A stretch of 64,000 nucleotides of DNA, taken from NCBI RefSeq assembly GCF_024494685.1, contig NZ_JANHDM010000013.1:47363-111362 (forward strand), in the 5' to 3' direction. Source of the DNA: Halorubrum rubrum. Its GTDB lineage: Archaea; Halobacteriota; Halobacteria; Halobacteriales; Haloferacaceae. The position numbers and the translations under genes were made by a program. Below, one piece after another: positions 1-8,900 of the stretch. Under the pieces are notes generated by a model, which worked only from the letters and a program-made list of their open reading frames with translations, was not told where the DNA came from and ran no database searches. Position 1 is the first letter of the stretch; each line of letters starts with the position of its first letter.

Positions 1-367
1 CGATGGTCTCCTCACGGAGGACCTCCTCTAGCGGCCCGTAGACGTCGACCGGGTTGATGATCGAGTACGAGTCAGTCGGGATGTGAAATAGTGACTCCGC
101 CTCAGTGTCACCGTCCGCTTCTGCTTGCAACCGCGACGGCTCGACGATTGCGTTGAACCGCTCCGTCTCGACCCACTCGTCGGTGTACGGATTGCGATAC
201 GCGACTGCTGTATCGACCGCCTGTGGGAGGTTTCGAATCGCCTCACTGAAGCTGATCGGTTCGGGACCTCCGTATTGCTCGGCGTACCACTCGGGTAGTT
301 CGGTGTCGGTTCGCCCATCAAGGCCTGCGAAGACCGTAGCTGTCTCTGGGTCTTTCATGGATTCCAT
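1..367 (-). CDS. DUF932-like protein, 5' part only
   Basis: N-terminal 122 codons of a gene that runs off the left edge. It opens MESMKDPETATVFAGLDG and continues with a region typical of phage and plasmid DUF932 proteins (PEWY near residue 30, then a YRNPYTDEW stretch and a TDSYSIINPVDVYG block). The function of DUF932 is unknown; family members usually sit on plasmids and prophages. Starts at 367 and 358 are both possible; the MKDPE start at 358 matches the truncated paralog at 2072-2275. A leader hairpin (392-414) lies 25 bases upstream and a TATATT box at 435-440 would place transcription start at the hairpin. Family assignment is fairly sure; completeness cannot be judged. Confidence 0.7.
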   Translation of the reverse strand, partial: MESMKDPETATVFAGLDGRTDTELPEWYAEQYGGPEPISFSEAIRNLPQAVDTAVAYRNPYTDEWVETERFNAIVEPSRLQAEADGDTEAESLFHIPTDSYSIINPVDVYGPLEEVLREETI

Positions 368-391
368 CTCACAGGCGCACTGCGTTCCACC

Positions 392-414
392 GCGCCTGCA
401 CCCATCGCAGGCGC
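392..414 (-). promoter_or_regulatory. leader hairpin, 7-base-loop class
   Basis: Read on the minus strand this is a perfect 8-bp stem, arms GCGCCTGC and GCAGGCGC, with loop GATGGGT, preceded by TGTTTT. It sits 25 bases before the DUF932 start. The loop is identical to those at 5299-5321 and 18266-18286 although the arms differ, so pairing rather than sequence is conserved. A TATATT at 435-440 suggests the transcript begins at or just before the hairpin. The role as an RNA element is inferred. Confidence 0.6.
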
Positions 415-500
415 AAAACAGACTCTACCGTGGGAATATACCAGGGATGGACTGTAAGTTCCCTACTTTCACTGATCCGAACAGAGCGTGACGAGAGAAA

Positions 501-704
501 TCAGTCCTGCCGTTGAACGATATACAAGTGAACGAGCAATCCGAGGATGCCCAAGAACCCTAAGATGACCCCCCGGAGTCGTGGACTGGAGAATCCTCGT
601 TTCTCTGAATCAGAATACACGTAGTACCCGACGGTCGGCCAAAATACGAGGAGGTACAGGCCCATGCGAACAAGCAGACCATTGTACGCTGTTAAGAGGC
701 TCAT
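501..704 (-). CDS. small membrane protein
   Basis: A 67-residue protein with two strongly hydrophobic segments (residues about 11-29 and 44-63) joined by a short charged loop that contains YSDSEKRG, so a small two-pass membrane protein. It follows the gene at 705-872 with no gap: its ATG (702-704) abuts the stop codon of that gene, so the two are probably co-translated. No family recognised. Downstream lie 130 bases before the DUF932 leader. Confidence 0.6.
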   Translation of the reverse strand: MSLLTAYNGLLVRMGLYLLVFWPTVGYYVYSDSEKRGFSSPRLRGVILGFLGILGLLVHLYIVQRQD

Positions 705-872
705 CTATTCTCCCCGCGTATTATTGATTACTTGCGGGACGATGACACCGACGACGATGACGACTGCTATACTGACCCACGTCGGAAGCGTCGTGAGCGT
801 CGCAACGAGGTAGAGGAGGACGAGGGCCAACAGACCGAATCCGAGGATAGTCTGATTTTCACGGGAAACCAT
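705..872 (-). CDS. small membrane protein, paralog of 35423-35605
   Basis: A 55-residue protein with two membrane segments, starting MVSRENQTILGF and ending VPQVINNTRGE. The gene at 35423-35605 has the same plan: an MVS start, two hydrophobic helices and a closing GVGIILPTAINEY. That comparison favours the start at 872 over an in-frame ATG at 920. Paired head-to-tail with the small membrane gene at 501-704. No function known; the second copy lies beside an XRE regulator and another membrane protein. Confidence 0.6.
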   Translation of the reverse strand: MVSRENQTILGFGLLALVLLYLVATLTTLPTWVSIAVVIVVGVIVPQVINNTRGE

Positions 873-988
873 ATCCAGAGTATGAATGGTAGCTGAAATA
901 ATGTTGTCGGCGACTCTCATCGATAGGTTTTCTCCCGATCTAATCGCGTTTCACTCCGTCAGGCAAGAACAATCGTCCGGTAGTATAA

Positions 989-1234
989 CTACTGACAGTC
1001 GTGGACTTGGATCCGTTCTGGCAGGCCGACTTTCCCACAGAGCGGGCACTCGACGAGTGGTATCGGCGGGAGATCCTGACACGCAGCAAGGGCTCCTCGG
1101 AGATAGGCTTTCGTCGTCATTGACTCGGCGCTTTCGAGGGCACTGGTGAGGTGCCAGTGGAGTCGTTCTCTGTTCGTGAAATCGTCTGTATCGGGCGTCG
1201 GGATAGACTCGTCTGTCTCTCGCATTTGAATCAC
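989..1234 (-). CDS. small zinc-finger protein (CPxCGKVGLPERI...H.C)
   Basis: An 81-residue protein ending in CPLCGKVGLPERIQVHDC, a C2-H-C zinc-binding motif. The gene at 28075-28308 encodes a paralog with almost the same ending and a matching middle (LRGALAACQDLPPIPLVE against LEGALDAWNDLPPTPLRE). Start is GTG at 1234, overlapping the TGA of the HNH gene upstream (GTGA), so translation is probably coupled; an ATG at 1225 is the alternative. In both copies the gene directly follows an HNH endonuclease gene, so the two products may act together. Function unknown. Confidence 0.75.
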   Translation of the reverse strand: MIQMRETDESIPTPDTDDFTNRERLHWHLTSALESAESMTTKAYLRGALAACQDLPPIPLVECPLCGKVGLPERIQVHDCQ

Positions 1235-2064
1235 GAGGGTTCCCCCTCATTCCCTCGGAGGGGGAGAGCAACACCCACCAGCCTACCTCGCTCTGGTGGC
1301 CGTGTGGCGTCGACAATTGTATCCAAACGCTGCGGGGCGACGGCTTCCCAGATGAGATGATGCTTCGAACAGACTGTCACGAGATTCGAAACCCGGTTTG
1401 CCTGTTCGTAGTCAAACCGTCCGTCGGGACCGACGAAGAATTTCCGTGGGAGCAGATGGTGGACAGAGATGTCCTTCCCAATCTGTTCTTGATGATCCGC
1501 TTGAGTCATCTCACACCACGGCGTTTGGCACTGGAAGTCATCACGTTCCAATGCTTGCCGCCGTTGCTCCGGCCAATTTGGCCCGTACGGAATCTCTGAA
1601 CGCTCTTGATAGGACCGTGGTTGTGAGAAGCCAGCTTCGGTGAGTGCCTCTTCCCACCCGCCAAACCGGTGGTCATATGTCCATCTGTGATATTCTCCAA
1701 CCCGATCCATCTCTCCGCTTGATGGCGGGCGACCGAACTGCTCCGCAAGGCGGTCAATCTCATCCACCAGGTCCTGATCGGTGAGTCGGAATTTCCGGTT
1801 TGGAGCGTAGCCAGCCTCACGAAGCGCCTCGTTCCAACTCCCGAATTTGTTCTGGCAGACGCGCTGGGAGTATTCCCCGTGCTCGCTCATCTCCTTTGCT
1901 GTCGGCGGGTTTCCTAATTTGTCTGCGACACGCTGAATGTCGTCGAGAATTATGTCCGCGTCCGTTACGATCTGGTCGCGACGATGGACCGCGGTTACGT
2001 GGCCTCCCAACTCGTTGGAGGTCGCAAATGCCTCGCCACAGTAGTCACAGATATGGTCGGTCAA
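1231..2064 (-). CDS. HNH endonuclease with C2H2 finger and repeat region
   Basis: A 277-residue protein in three parts: an N-terminal C2H2 finger (CDYCGEAF to HVTAVH), two copies of the homing-endonuclease-associated repeat (cores FGSWNEALREAGY and FGGWEEALTEAGF), and an HNH domain with CQTPWC, VHHLLPRKFF and NLVTVCSKHH carrying the expected His-His, Asn and His ligands. HNH enzymes of this type nick or cut double-stranded DNA; the repeats and finger probably bind DNA. A longer paralog with four repeats lies at 28375-29508. Preceded by a GGAGG-type ribosome-binding site and coupled to the zinc-finger gene downstream. Whether it is a homing, restriction or repair enzyme cannot be told. Confidence 0.8.
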   Translation of the reverse strand: MTDHICDYCGEAFATSNELGGHVTAVHRRDQIVTDADIILDDIQRVADKLGNPPTAKEMSEHGEYSQRVCQNKFGSWNEALREAGYAPNRKFRLTDQDLVDEIDRLAEQFGRPPSSGEMDRVGEYHRWTYDHRFGGWEEALTEAGFSQPRSYQERSEIPYGPNWPEQRRQALERDDFQCQTPWCEMTQADHQEQIGKDISVHHLLPRKFFVGPDGRFDYEQANRVSNLVTVCSKHHLIWEAVAPQRLDTIVDATRPPERGRLVGVALPLRGNEGEPS

Positions 2065-2071
2065 CGCTCCG

Positions 2072-2275
2072 TCACCTCCCTCCGCGGTTCCCCCGTAATG
2101 GGTTATAAACTCTCGACCCGATGAGGGATTGTAGAAGATCGCGGACCGCCTCGGCGAAGGTCACAGGGTCTGCATCCCCGTGTCGCTCTCGGTACCACTC
2201 TGGTAGTTCGGTGTCGGTACGTCCATCGACGCCAGCGAAGATGGTTCTGGACTCTGGATCTTTCATTGCAGTCAC
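2072..2275 (-). pseudogene. truncated DUF932 gene copy
   Basis: A 67-codon frame beginning MTAMKDPESRTIFAGVDG, clearly related to the first 45 residues of the DUF932 protein at 1-367 (both then read GRTDTELPEWY, later EAIR or EAVR). After an RVYNP block the similarity stops and the frame closes within ten residues, just seven bases before the HNH start. It is best read as the stump of a second DUF932 gene whose 3' part was replaced by the HNH/zinc-finger pair. It keeps a leader hairpin (2318-2343), so the stump may still be transcribed and supply expression for the HNH gene. Confidence 0.65.
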
Positions 2276-2317
2276 CTCACTTCAGGAATCCTCGTCGACG
2301 TGCGACTGCATCGTCTC

Positions 2318-2343
2318 GCGCCCTGCGCCCCTCTCCCGGGCGC
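2318..2343 (-). promoter_or_regulatory. leader hairpin, 11-base-loop class
   Basis: Arms GCGCCC and GGGCGC close a small internal loop and an 11-base loop that reads GAGAGGGGCGC on the minus strand. TTGTTTTT precedes it. It lies 43-52 bases before the truncated DUF932 start. The loop matches those at 3234-3256 and 11686-11704. Confidence 0.5.
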
Positions 2344-2395
2344 AAAAACAACGTCTCACGAACTACCACTCGACCTGGAGCGTGTCCTCACATCC

Positions 2396-2527
2396 TCAGG
2401 TGTCTCCGTCGGTGCGCTCCTGTCGGTCGTTGTACCGCTCCAGTTCACGCCCGATTTTCTCGAGCGCCTCGACACCACGTTCGAGGAGCTGATGGGTGGC
2501 TCGCGCCAGTCGAAGCGTCTCTATCAG
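2396..2527 (-). CDS. possible small helical ORF downstream of DUF6166
   Basis: A frame of about 43 residues, LIETLRLARATHQLLERGVE followed by an acidic-basic helical tail, overlaps the TGA of the DUF6166 gene. It looks like an amphipathic helix and has plausible haloarchaeal composition, but no ATG, GTG or TTG is visible; a CTG at 2527 would have to serve. It could be a coupled small protein or chance. Confidence 0.25.
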   Translation of the reverse strand: MIETLRLARATHQLLERGVEALEKIGRELERYNDRQERTDGDT

Positions 2528-3210
2528 TGCTCCCCCTCCAGGGGTTCGAGGAGATCGTTGCTCTCCTCTGCGAGTTCCCGAATCACCCGTTCCACGTCAG
2601 CCTCCTCGGTAACCGTCTGATGTGCGAGTGGGGCTGGGTACGCTCGGTCACCCTGGCTGCAGAGCACGACCAGCCACTCGTCGCTACCCTCCCCGAGTAC
2701 GATGTAGTGGTCGCGATCAGCGCGCTGGAAGACCCGCCGGTCCGGGCGAGAGACGGCTCGCCAGTTCTCGGGGAGCGTCGGTGACGGCCGTCCACCGTCG
2801 GCGAGCGCGACGACGTCGTCGGTAAGGGTCGCCATCGCGGCGTCGATCTCCTCGCCGGGGAGGTGCCAGCACGCCGCTGCACCGTCGCACTCCAGCTGTG
2901 AGACCACCTGATCCCGGAACGCGATGTAGTGCTCACGGGCGAACTGCTCATCGTCGTAGTAGTCGAGGAGGAGCGCGCACGCGAGCTGGGCGGGCCCGCT
3001 ACCACTGTACCCCCACTCGAACCCGCTTGGACTGTGGTTGACGAGGTCCAGACTGCGCTCGAGGGAGAGTCGCCGATGCTCCGAGAGGTTCAGAACGACG
3101 GCTTGGGCGTCGACGCGGAAGCCGACGTATTCGACTGCGTCTCGGTGAGCCTGACCTGGCGATGCGACTGGAACCGATTCCGAACTAGCCATAGGTACAT
3201 TCCCGTTCAT
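2524..3210 (-). CDS. DUF6166 family protein
   Basis: A 228-residue protein with the block GFEWGYSGSGPAQLACALLL near residue 70, characteristic of DUF6166, an uncharacterised family seen on plasmids and in accessory regions. The C-terminal half carries a separate conserved region (ENWRAVSRPDRRVFQR, then HYIVLGEGSDEWLVVL). Starts at 3210 and 3192 are both in frame; 3210 lies 23 bases from the leader hairpin and is preferred. It is divergent from the Mrr-like gene at 3328. No enzymatic motif is visible. Confidence 0.75.
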   Translation of the reverse strand: MNGNVPMASSESVPVASPGQAHRDAVEYVGFRVDAQAVVLNLSEHRRLSLERSLDLVNHSPSGFEWGYSGSGPAQLACALLLDYYDDEQFAREHYIAFRDQVVSQLECDGAAACWHLPGEEIDAAMATLTDDVVALADGGRPSPTLPENWRAVSRPDRRVFQRADRDHYIVLGEGSDEWLVVLCSQGDRAYPAPLAHQTVTEEADVERVIRELAEESNDLLEPLEGEH

Positions 3211-3233
3211 CGTTGCTCGCGGGCGGTTCGGTG

Positions 3234-3256
3234 ACCCCCGCACCCCTCTCAGGGGT
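3234..3256 (-). promoter_or_regulatory. leader hairpin, 11-base-loop class
   Basis: Outer arms ACCCC and GGGGT around one mismatch and the loop GAGAGGGGTGC (minus strand), preceded by TGTTTGTTG. It lies 24 bases before the DUF6166 start at 3210. Same loop as 11686-11704. Confidence 0.5.
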
Positions 3257-3327
3257 TCAACAAACAGGACGGCGTAGCGTTCGGCAACGTATTTGGCAGT
3301 TGCAACGTACTGTCCACATAATTGAGG

Positions 3328-4692
3328 ATGGCTGTACTGGACGATCTCTCGGGGTTCGAGTTCGAGGACGTGATGGAGGACGTGTTCCGGAACCTCGGCT
3401 ACGAGAACGTCCGCCAGGCCGACCGCACGGCTGACGAGGGTCGCGATGTCATTATGGAGGAGGTCGTCGACGGCACGCGGCGTGCGATCATCGTCGAGTG
3501 CAAGCACACGGGGACGGTCGGGCGGCCGGTCGTCCAGAAGCTTCACTCGGCGATCGCGACGTTCGACTTCGACGGCCCGAAACGCGGAATGGTCGTCACG
3601 ACCGGCCGGTTTACGAACCCTGCTCAGGAGTACGCCGACCGCCTCCAGCAGAACGACGACCCCCATCCAATCGAGCTGCTCGACGGCGAGGATCTCCGGG
3701 AGGTCGCCGACGAGATCGGCCTCGACCTCTACAACGGGCGCATCGAGATTCTCTGCGACGAGACGCTCCGCCCGTACGACCCGGCCGCCGACGTCGACGT
3801 GGCCGTCACGGAGGCGTTCCGCGACATCGAGAACATCGAAGCCGTCGACCTTCCAGAACCGTATTCGTCGGTGACGTTCCGCCCGGTGGTCGCGGTCACC
3901 GCGGACACGAACGCCGTCTTCGAGACGTCGGTGGGCGTCATCCACCGGATCAACGACCGGACCCGATTCGTCGCCCACGCCGAACGCGGGCAGCCGCAGG
4001 TCGTCGACGAAGACGTCGCGACGCTGGTCACCGAGAACCTCCACGCGACGGTCGAGCTCGACACCGAGCAGTTCGGAGAAGTATTCGACGACGTCGAGGA
4101 GCGGCGGTTCGGGTAGACGCAAACAGAGTACAAGGAGTGGGCCGTCGAGCGCCTCCAGCAGCATCACACGACGACGGTCACCTACACCGGCGACAACAAC
4201 GTCACGTACGACAAGACCTGCGAGCCGAACCGCTCGGACATCTCCGTCCAATCAATCGAACCAGTGTACCTCCCCGAAGTTCGGCACACTACCGACCTCC
4301 AGGAGTACACCTACCCCTACGAGTACTACGCGGCAGGCCCGTCACGAGTAACAGCCGAGGACGGCATCCACCGCTGCGTCCATTGTGACACGAGCGGCAT
4401 TGATGAGACGTACACCTACTGTTCAAACTGCGGGGCCATCGCCTGCTCCAGCCACACCAAAACGGAGCGGCTGGAAGGCGAACCGGTCTGTACGGGCTGT
4501 GCGGTGACGGAACGGTTCTCGCTGAAGACGAAGTACTTCTACGACGAGGAGAATCTCGAAGCGTTCCGCGAGGAGTACGCCGCCATGCCGTTTCACGAGA
4601 AGGCGATGGAGAACAAGTGGCTGGCCGGGGGAAGCGTTGTCGCGACGCTGCTGGTCGTCGTCGGACTACTCGTCATCGGCGGCATCATCTGA
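3328..4692 (+). pseudogene. Mrr-like restriction endonuclease interrupted by an in-frame TAG
   Basis: The frame from ATG 3328 (TTG 3322 is an alternative) encodes 262 residues and stops at a TAG at 4114-4116. The same frame then stays open to 4692, so only the amber codon separates two parts of one protein. Part one is a PD-(D/E)XK domain of Mrr type: FEFEDVMEDVFRNLGY, GRDVI with D40, and IIVECKHTG with E57 and K59. Part two has a zinc ribbon (CVHC, CSNC, C..H, CTGC) and a C-terminal membrane helix at about residues 430-452 of the read-through product. A single C-to-T change of CAG would give TAG. It could be a recent pseudogene, a read-through gene, or two genes if translation restarts at GTG 4267. 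Confidence 0.7.
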
Positions 4693-4705
4693 GCGGGCTA
4701 AGCGT

Positions 4706-5278
4706 TCACGCCGGCTCAGCGACCAGCTCTTCGAGCGCGTGCTCAAGCGGGCCGTGGAACTGCCAACTGGCCCGCTCGAAGGCTTCCTCGGTCGGACCAT
4801 CCCACCGGGGGAACGCGGAATGACCACTCACCTTGACCGTCCACTCGGATGACTCCTCGAACGGGTTCCGGGTCGGGAGTTCGACGACGTAAAGGTACTC
4901 CTCGTCGCCGTGAATGCCGTCGGCTGGATTCTCGACGCCGTGTCCGAGCAGGAACATCGGCTGGTCGAGGTGCTCCATATTGTCCGGGTCGAGGAGATCC
5001 GCTGGCTGTGCTGCGTCGATCGTTCGCTCTGGGTCACCATCCAGATACAGGTCAACTGTCGAGAGCTTGTCGAGGAAGACGAACGACGCTGCCGTATACC
5101 CCGGTCCTCGCTCGGCACGGGTCGCGTCGAGAAGTTCCTTCAACTGCGCAAGATCGCGAAGCACGCTCTCCGGGTAGCCGTCCGAATGTCGATACACTTG
5201 CGCGACGCGGTCGTTATCGGTTTGTTCGCCGTCCTGGTCCACTCGTTCGACGAATCTGAGTTGACTCCGTGTCGACAT
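4706..5278 (-). CDS. conserved haloarchaeal protein, function unknown
   Basis: A 190-residue acidic protein. It opens MSTRSQLRFVE and contains QVYRHSDGYPESVLRDLAQL and a GPGYTAASFVFLDKL block, a pattern I associate with an uncharacterised haloarchaeal accessory family. It has no signal peptide, membrane segment or cysteine cluster. It ends 13 bases from the end of the Mrr-like gene, with which it is convergent. A perfect leader hairpin stands 21 bases before its ATG, which supports the chosen start. Confidence 0.65.
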   Translation of the reverse strand: MSTRSQLRFVERVDQDGEQTDNDRVAQVYRHSDGYPESVLRDLAQLKELLDATRAERGPGYTAASFVFLDKLSTVDLYLDGDPERTIDAAQPADLLDPDNMEHLDQPMFLLGHGVENPADGIHGDEEYLYVVELPTRNPFEESSEWTVKVSGHSAFPRWDGPTEEAFERASWQFHGPLEHALEELVAEPA

Positions 5279-5298
5279 CGATCATCGCCGGCACGTGT

Positions 5299-5321
5299 GC
5301 GCCGGCACCCATCGCCGGCGC
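5299..5321 (-). promoter_or_regulatory. leader hairpin, 7-base-loop class
   Basis: Perfect 8-bp stem, arms GCGCCGGC and GCCGGCGC, loop GATGGGT, preceded by GTTTTTCGA on the minus strand. It lies 21 bases before the ATG at 5278 and 30 bases after the stop of the upstream gene. It differs from the 392-414 copy by a compensatory base-pair change (T-A to G-C) in the stem. Confidence 0.6.
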
Positions 5322-5351
5322 TCGAAAAACTCTCCTCGTGACGGCGGATTC

Positions 5352-5771
5352 TCAGGATTCGTCCGCTCGTTCGACAGTAATGGTCAGGTTTCCCGATTCG
5401 TAGTCGGCCTCGAAGTCGACGGCGAACGCGTCCGCCTCGTAGGCGGCGTGGTAGGCGCGGTGGCGTGCGAGCGAGCCGGTGGCCTTGAAGTGGAAGAACG
5501 CGGCCGCCGTGTAGGGCTTGCTCTGTGTTTCGACCTGCGACTCGACGGATGCGGGGAGCGCGATCTGGGGCGTCTCCGTGTCGATACTCGCAGCGAATTC
5601 CTTCGCTTCCTCAACTGTTGCTTGCGAATGTGCCGGTGTCTCGCCGGTGAGCACGTTCACCGGTGTTTCCGTCTCGTCGGTGAACAGGACGTCTTCGAAG
5701 GTGTGTGTCCCGAGGATCGCCTCAGGATCCAACTCGCAGTCGTGAAAGGGGTCGTCGTCTGAGGTCATCAA
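5352..5771 (-). CDS. hypothetical acidic protein
   Basis: A 139-residue, strongly acidic soluble protein (start MMTSDDDPFHDC; ATG at 5771 or 5768). Central AHSQATVEEAKEFAA and KPYTAAAFFHFKATG segments, then a predicted beta-rich end. The YTAAAFFHF block resembles YTAASFVFL in the neighbour at 4706-5278, so the two may be distant relatives. No catalytic motif seen. A weak member of the leader-hairpin family lies just upstream. Confidence 0.55.
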   Translation of the reverse strand: MMTSDDDPFHDCELDPEAILGTHTFEDVLFTDETETPVNVLTGETPAHSQATVEEAKEFAASIDTETPQIALPASVESQVETQSKPYTAAAFFHFKATGSLARHRAYHAAYEADAFAVDFEADYESGNLTITVERADES

Positions 5772-5779
5772 ATCACGAG

Positions 5780-5815
5780 CCTATGGATGGCTCACCCATT
5801 CCTGCCCCTGAAAAA
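5780..5815 (-). promoter_or_regulatory. degenerate leader element
   Basis: On the minus strand this stretch carries TTGTTTTTCAG followed by GGAATGGGTGAGCC, the T-rich lead and the loop core of the hairpin family, but the flanking arms pair only as GGC and GCC. It sits 9-45 bases before the start of the gene at 5352-5771. Position and loop support membership; structure is weak. Confidence 0.3.
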
Positions 5816-5935
5816 CAACACCTGTGAATGGTTCTGAAAACGGTTCTTCTGCAATCTGCACTCAAATGATGCCTCTTGATTGCCGATTCGCTAGTGCCTC
5901 AACGTTATGCGTGTGACGTGTTTGAATGGGGGATA

Positions 5936-8900
5936 ATGGCAGAACAACGGGCTATCACTAATCTGCAGGATATTCGAGAAACGAAGCTGGGAACGTATGC
6001 GAATGAGCCGCCGTTGGTGAGTAAGGACTTCAAGCTGGAGGCGGCGGATAGTGCAGACTATAGTCGACGGTTTGTGTTTGAACTCTTGCAGAATGCGGAT
6101 GACGAGATGCCGGAAGACAGTGACAAGCCGCGAAAGGTTCGATTCGAACTGCGCGGAGACTGTCTGCTTGTTGGCAACACTGGGCGGCCATTCGATGCTG
6201 CGGATCTGGATGCAATTACGACGCTCACCCAGACAACGAAAGGTGACGAAGGTGATGAAGCCACTATCGGGCACAAGGGGAGAGGCTTTACGTCAATTCT
6301 GGATATCACATCGAACCCGGTGATTTTTTCGCAGAATGGGGGCGGGCTGCTTGCTGCCGAGTTCGACCGAGAAAAGACACGTGACGTAATCGAGAAGAAA
6401 TTACGTAAGGACGGCGTCGAGACCGACGGAGAGATCGACAACGTCCCGCTGATGTCGATTCCGTTCCCAAGTGAACCCGATACTCGCGTGTCGGAACTAC
6501 TCAAAACGGGATATTCGACGGTGTTTCGACTGCCGCTCAAAGACGAGAATCAAGAACGGATCTTCGAGACGATTGAGTCGACGTTCAAGGAGCAGGTCAC
6601 GCGGGAGACTGTTGCGTTGCTTCCGAAAACGGATCGTGTCGAGTTCGCCGTCGGTGACCGTCAACGCGTCTGGGAGAAAACCCGGCGGGACTGGCGAGGA
6701 AAGACTGCAGCATCCGTTATCGGAATCGAACGACGTGGTGATCTCGATCCGGACACTCCTGAAGAGATCTCGGAAGAACTCATTTCATTCGCCCGCGAGT
6801 ACGATGTTCCGGATCGGTCGTTTGCAGGGATCGACTCGGCTATTCTCGACGATATCGGTAAATTACGGTTAAGTGTGGCGTTCAGACTCGAGGATGACGA
6901 CAATACATCTCTCAGACCGTTGTTTGTCGGCGATGATGCGAATGAGCGCCCGTTCGTCCACGTTTTCTTGCCGACCGAGGAGCGAAGCCCTATTCCCGCG
7001 CTGCTGAACGGGACATTCCAGGTGAGCACCTCTCGAAGAAGTCTAAATATGCCGACAAACCCGGAAACTGGTGCCGTCATGGGGTTGAATGGGTGGCTTT
7101 TCCAGCGGGTGGCCGACCTCCTCGCCGCCGACGTCCTATCCTTCGTAAAAGAGACCGATACGGCGCTCGACGAGTTCCTCCGGACGATTGACTTTACGGC
7201 AGTAAACGCCGATGAGACGACGCGGACAAACCCGGTGAACCGTTGCTTTGTGGAGGCACTTCAGGATGCCTTCGAAGGGGTAGCCTTTGTTCCTCGATTA
7301 GAACAAGTGGCTTCTGGCGATTCGACGTCCGATGCTGATCGGCGGCCACTTTCTGAAATTGTTCTTCCATACACGCATCCGGACGCAGCGCGAGTCGGTC
7401 CTCTTACGGCGATGGTGTACGGGCAAGACCGTTTTGAGCTGGTGAACGATGAGGCTGAAATAGGGGGCTGGTTCCCCGCAACACCACTGCTCGAACACGA
7501 TGTCGCTGCGATCCTTGAAGAGCTGGGGGCAACTCGACTCAGGCCCCATCACACCCCCGCTGTTCTCGGTGCCGCTCCGGACGAAAATGCCATTCTTCAG
7601 TATCGAGACGCGCCTGAGCGACTTACAGTCGACCCTATCGTGTTCGCGCTGGCGGAAACGTGGCTAACGCTTACTGATAGTACGGATAAGCGACGGCTCG
7701 CTGAGGCTGCTCGGGCGGAAGCAGTGTTCCCGGTCGGCGATCCTTTGGTTGGAACGCACGGCGAGTACTACAAACACGAGCCCACGCCTGAGTCGGTCGA
7801 ATGCTTCTTCCCACCACAACAGAGTGTCCCGACGGATGCACTCGCGGGAATTCGTCTGTTCCCGAATGAACTCTATTACACGGAGGGCTCTCAACAGGCC
7901 GATTCGGATGCTCGGACTGAGCTCCTCGACGGCGGGGAGTACGAGAGCGTTCTGGATGCACTTTGGGACATCAACGACTTCGGGTTCCAGGATATTGCCG
8001 AAAAGGGTGTATTCCCACTCCTCCCAGGGCCATCATCCGGCGATGTCGACGATAGCCCGCTACGTGACCCCGAGGTACTCGAGTTCGTCCAGCGATTGGC
8101 GACGAGCAGCACGACGGGGAAACCGCCAGCCTCCCCGAAGGAGCCGCTACCGTACACGTACCGCAGCAACGACCCTTACTACGACTTATGTATGCTTCCG
8201 GTCCCAACAGCGGATGGTGAGTGGGCGCGTGCCTATGAGGTATACTTCGGTGCGAGCTGGCAGCGTAACAAGCCTACTGCGGGCCGAGTAGAGCAACTCC
8301 TCCAGACGGCAGGGGTATCGCCACCGGTGCTGGCACCGCCGAGGGAATTCGGGCTAGACGACTCTGACGACTGGTCGAAGTGGCGTGAATTCTTCCAGTG
8401 GATCGGGGTCTGCGAGCATATACGTATCACACCGTTCTTCCATCCCACCCAGTCACACCGCTACAGCGCCACGGAACACATCGACCCTGGGTCTAATTCC
8501 ACGCTTGATCCAGAGAGCCAGTTCAGCCCGAGTACGCTCTCCGAAGGCGACCTCGATACGTACCTGACGAAGTTGGAGTCTGCTGCATACGAGGCGGTGA
8601 GCGAAGATGACGGGGAGCGACCGTACATCTGGCAAGTCAACGGACTAGAGTACGATCACGCACTACTCGAGGCAGGGAAGGATCCGGAGTTCGGCAAACT
8701 GCTGATGGGGCACCTGTACATGTGGTGGGGGAAGATCTCGGAGCACGCGAACGCAACCGTAGCGCTCTATTCCAACAACCGACTCCGGTATCAGACGACC
8801 TACCTGTTCGATCAGGACGAGATTGAAGGTGTCCTACCGAATCTCTGGCTCTGGCAGCTCCAGCGTGCCCCCTGGTTGCCGAGTACGCTCGGGCAAGTCC

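Noticed and set aside
4114..4116. TAG read as pyrrolysine
   Set aside because: No pylS/T or methylamine methyltransferase context is present, and Halobacteria are not known to use pyrrolysine. A mutated Gln codon is simpler.
3210..4251. N-terminal extension of the DUF6166 gene to 4251
   Set aside because: The extension is low-complexity and overlaps the Mrr-like gene on the other strand; conserved sequence and the leader hairpin place the start at 3210.
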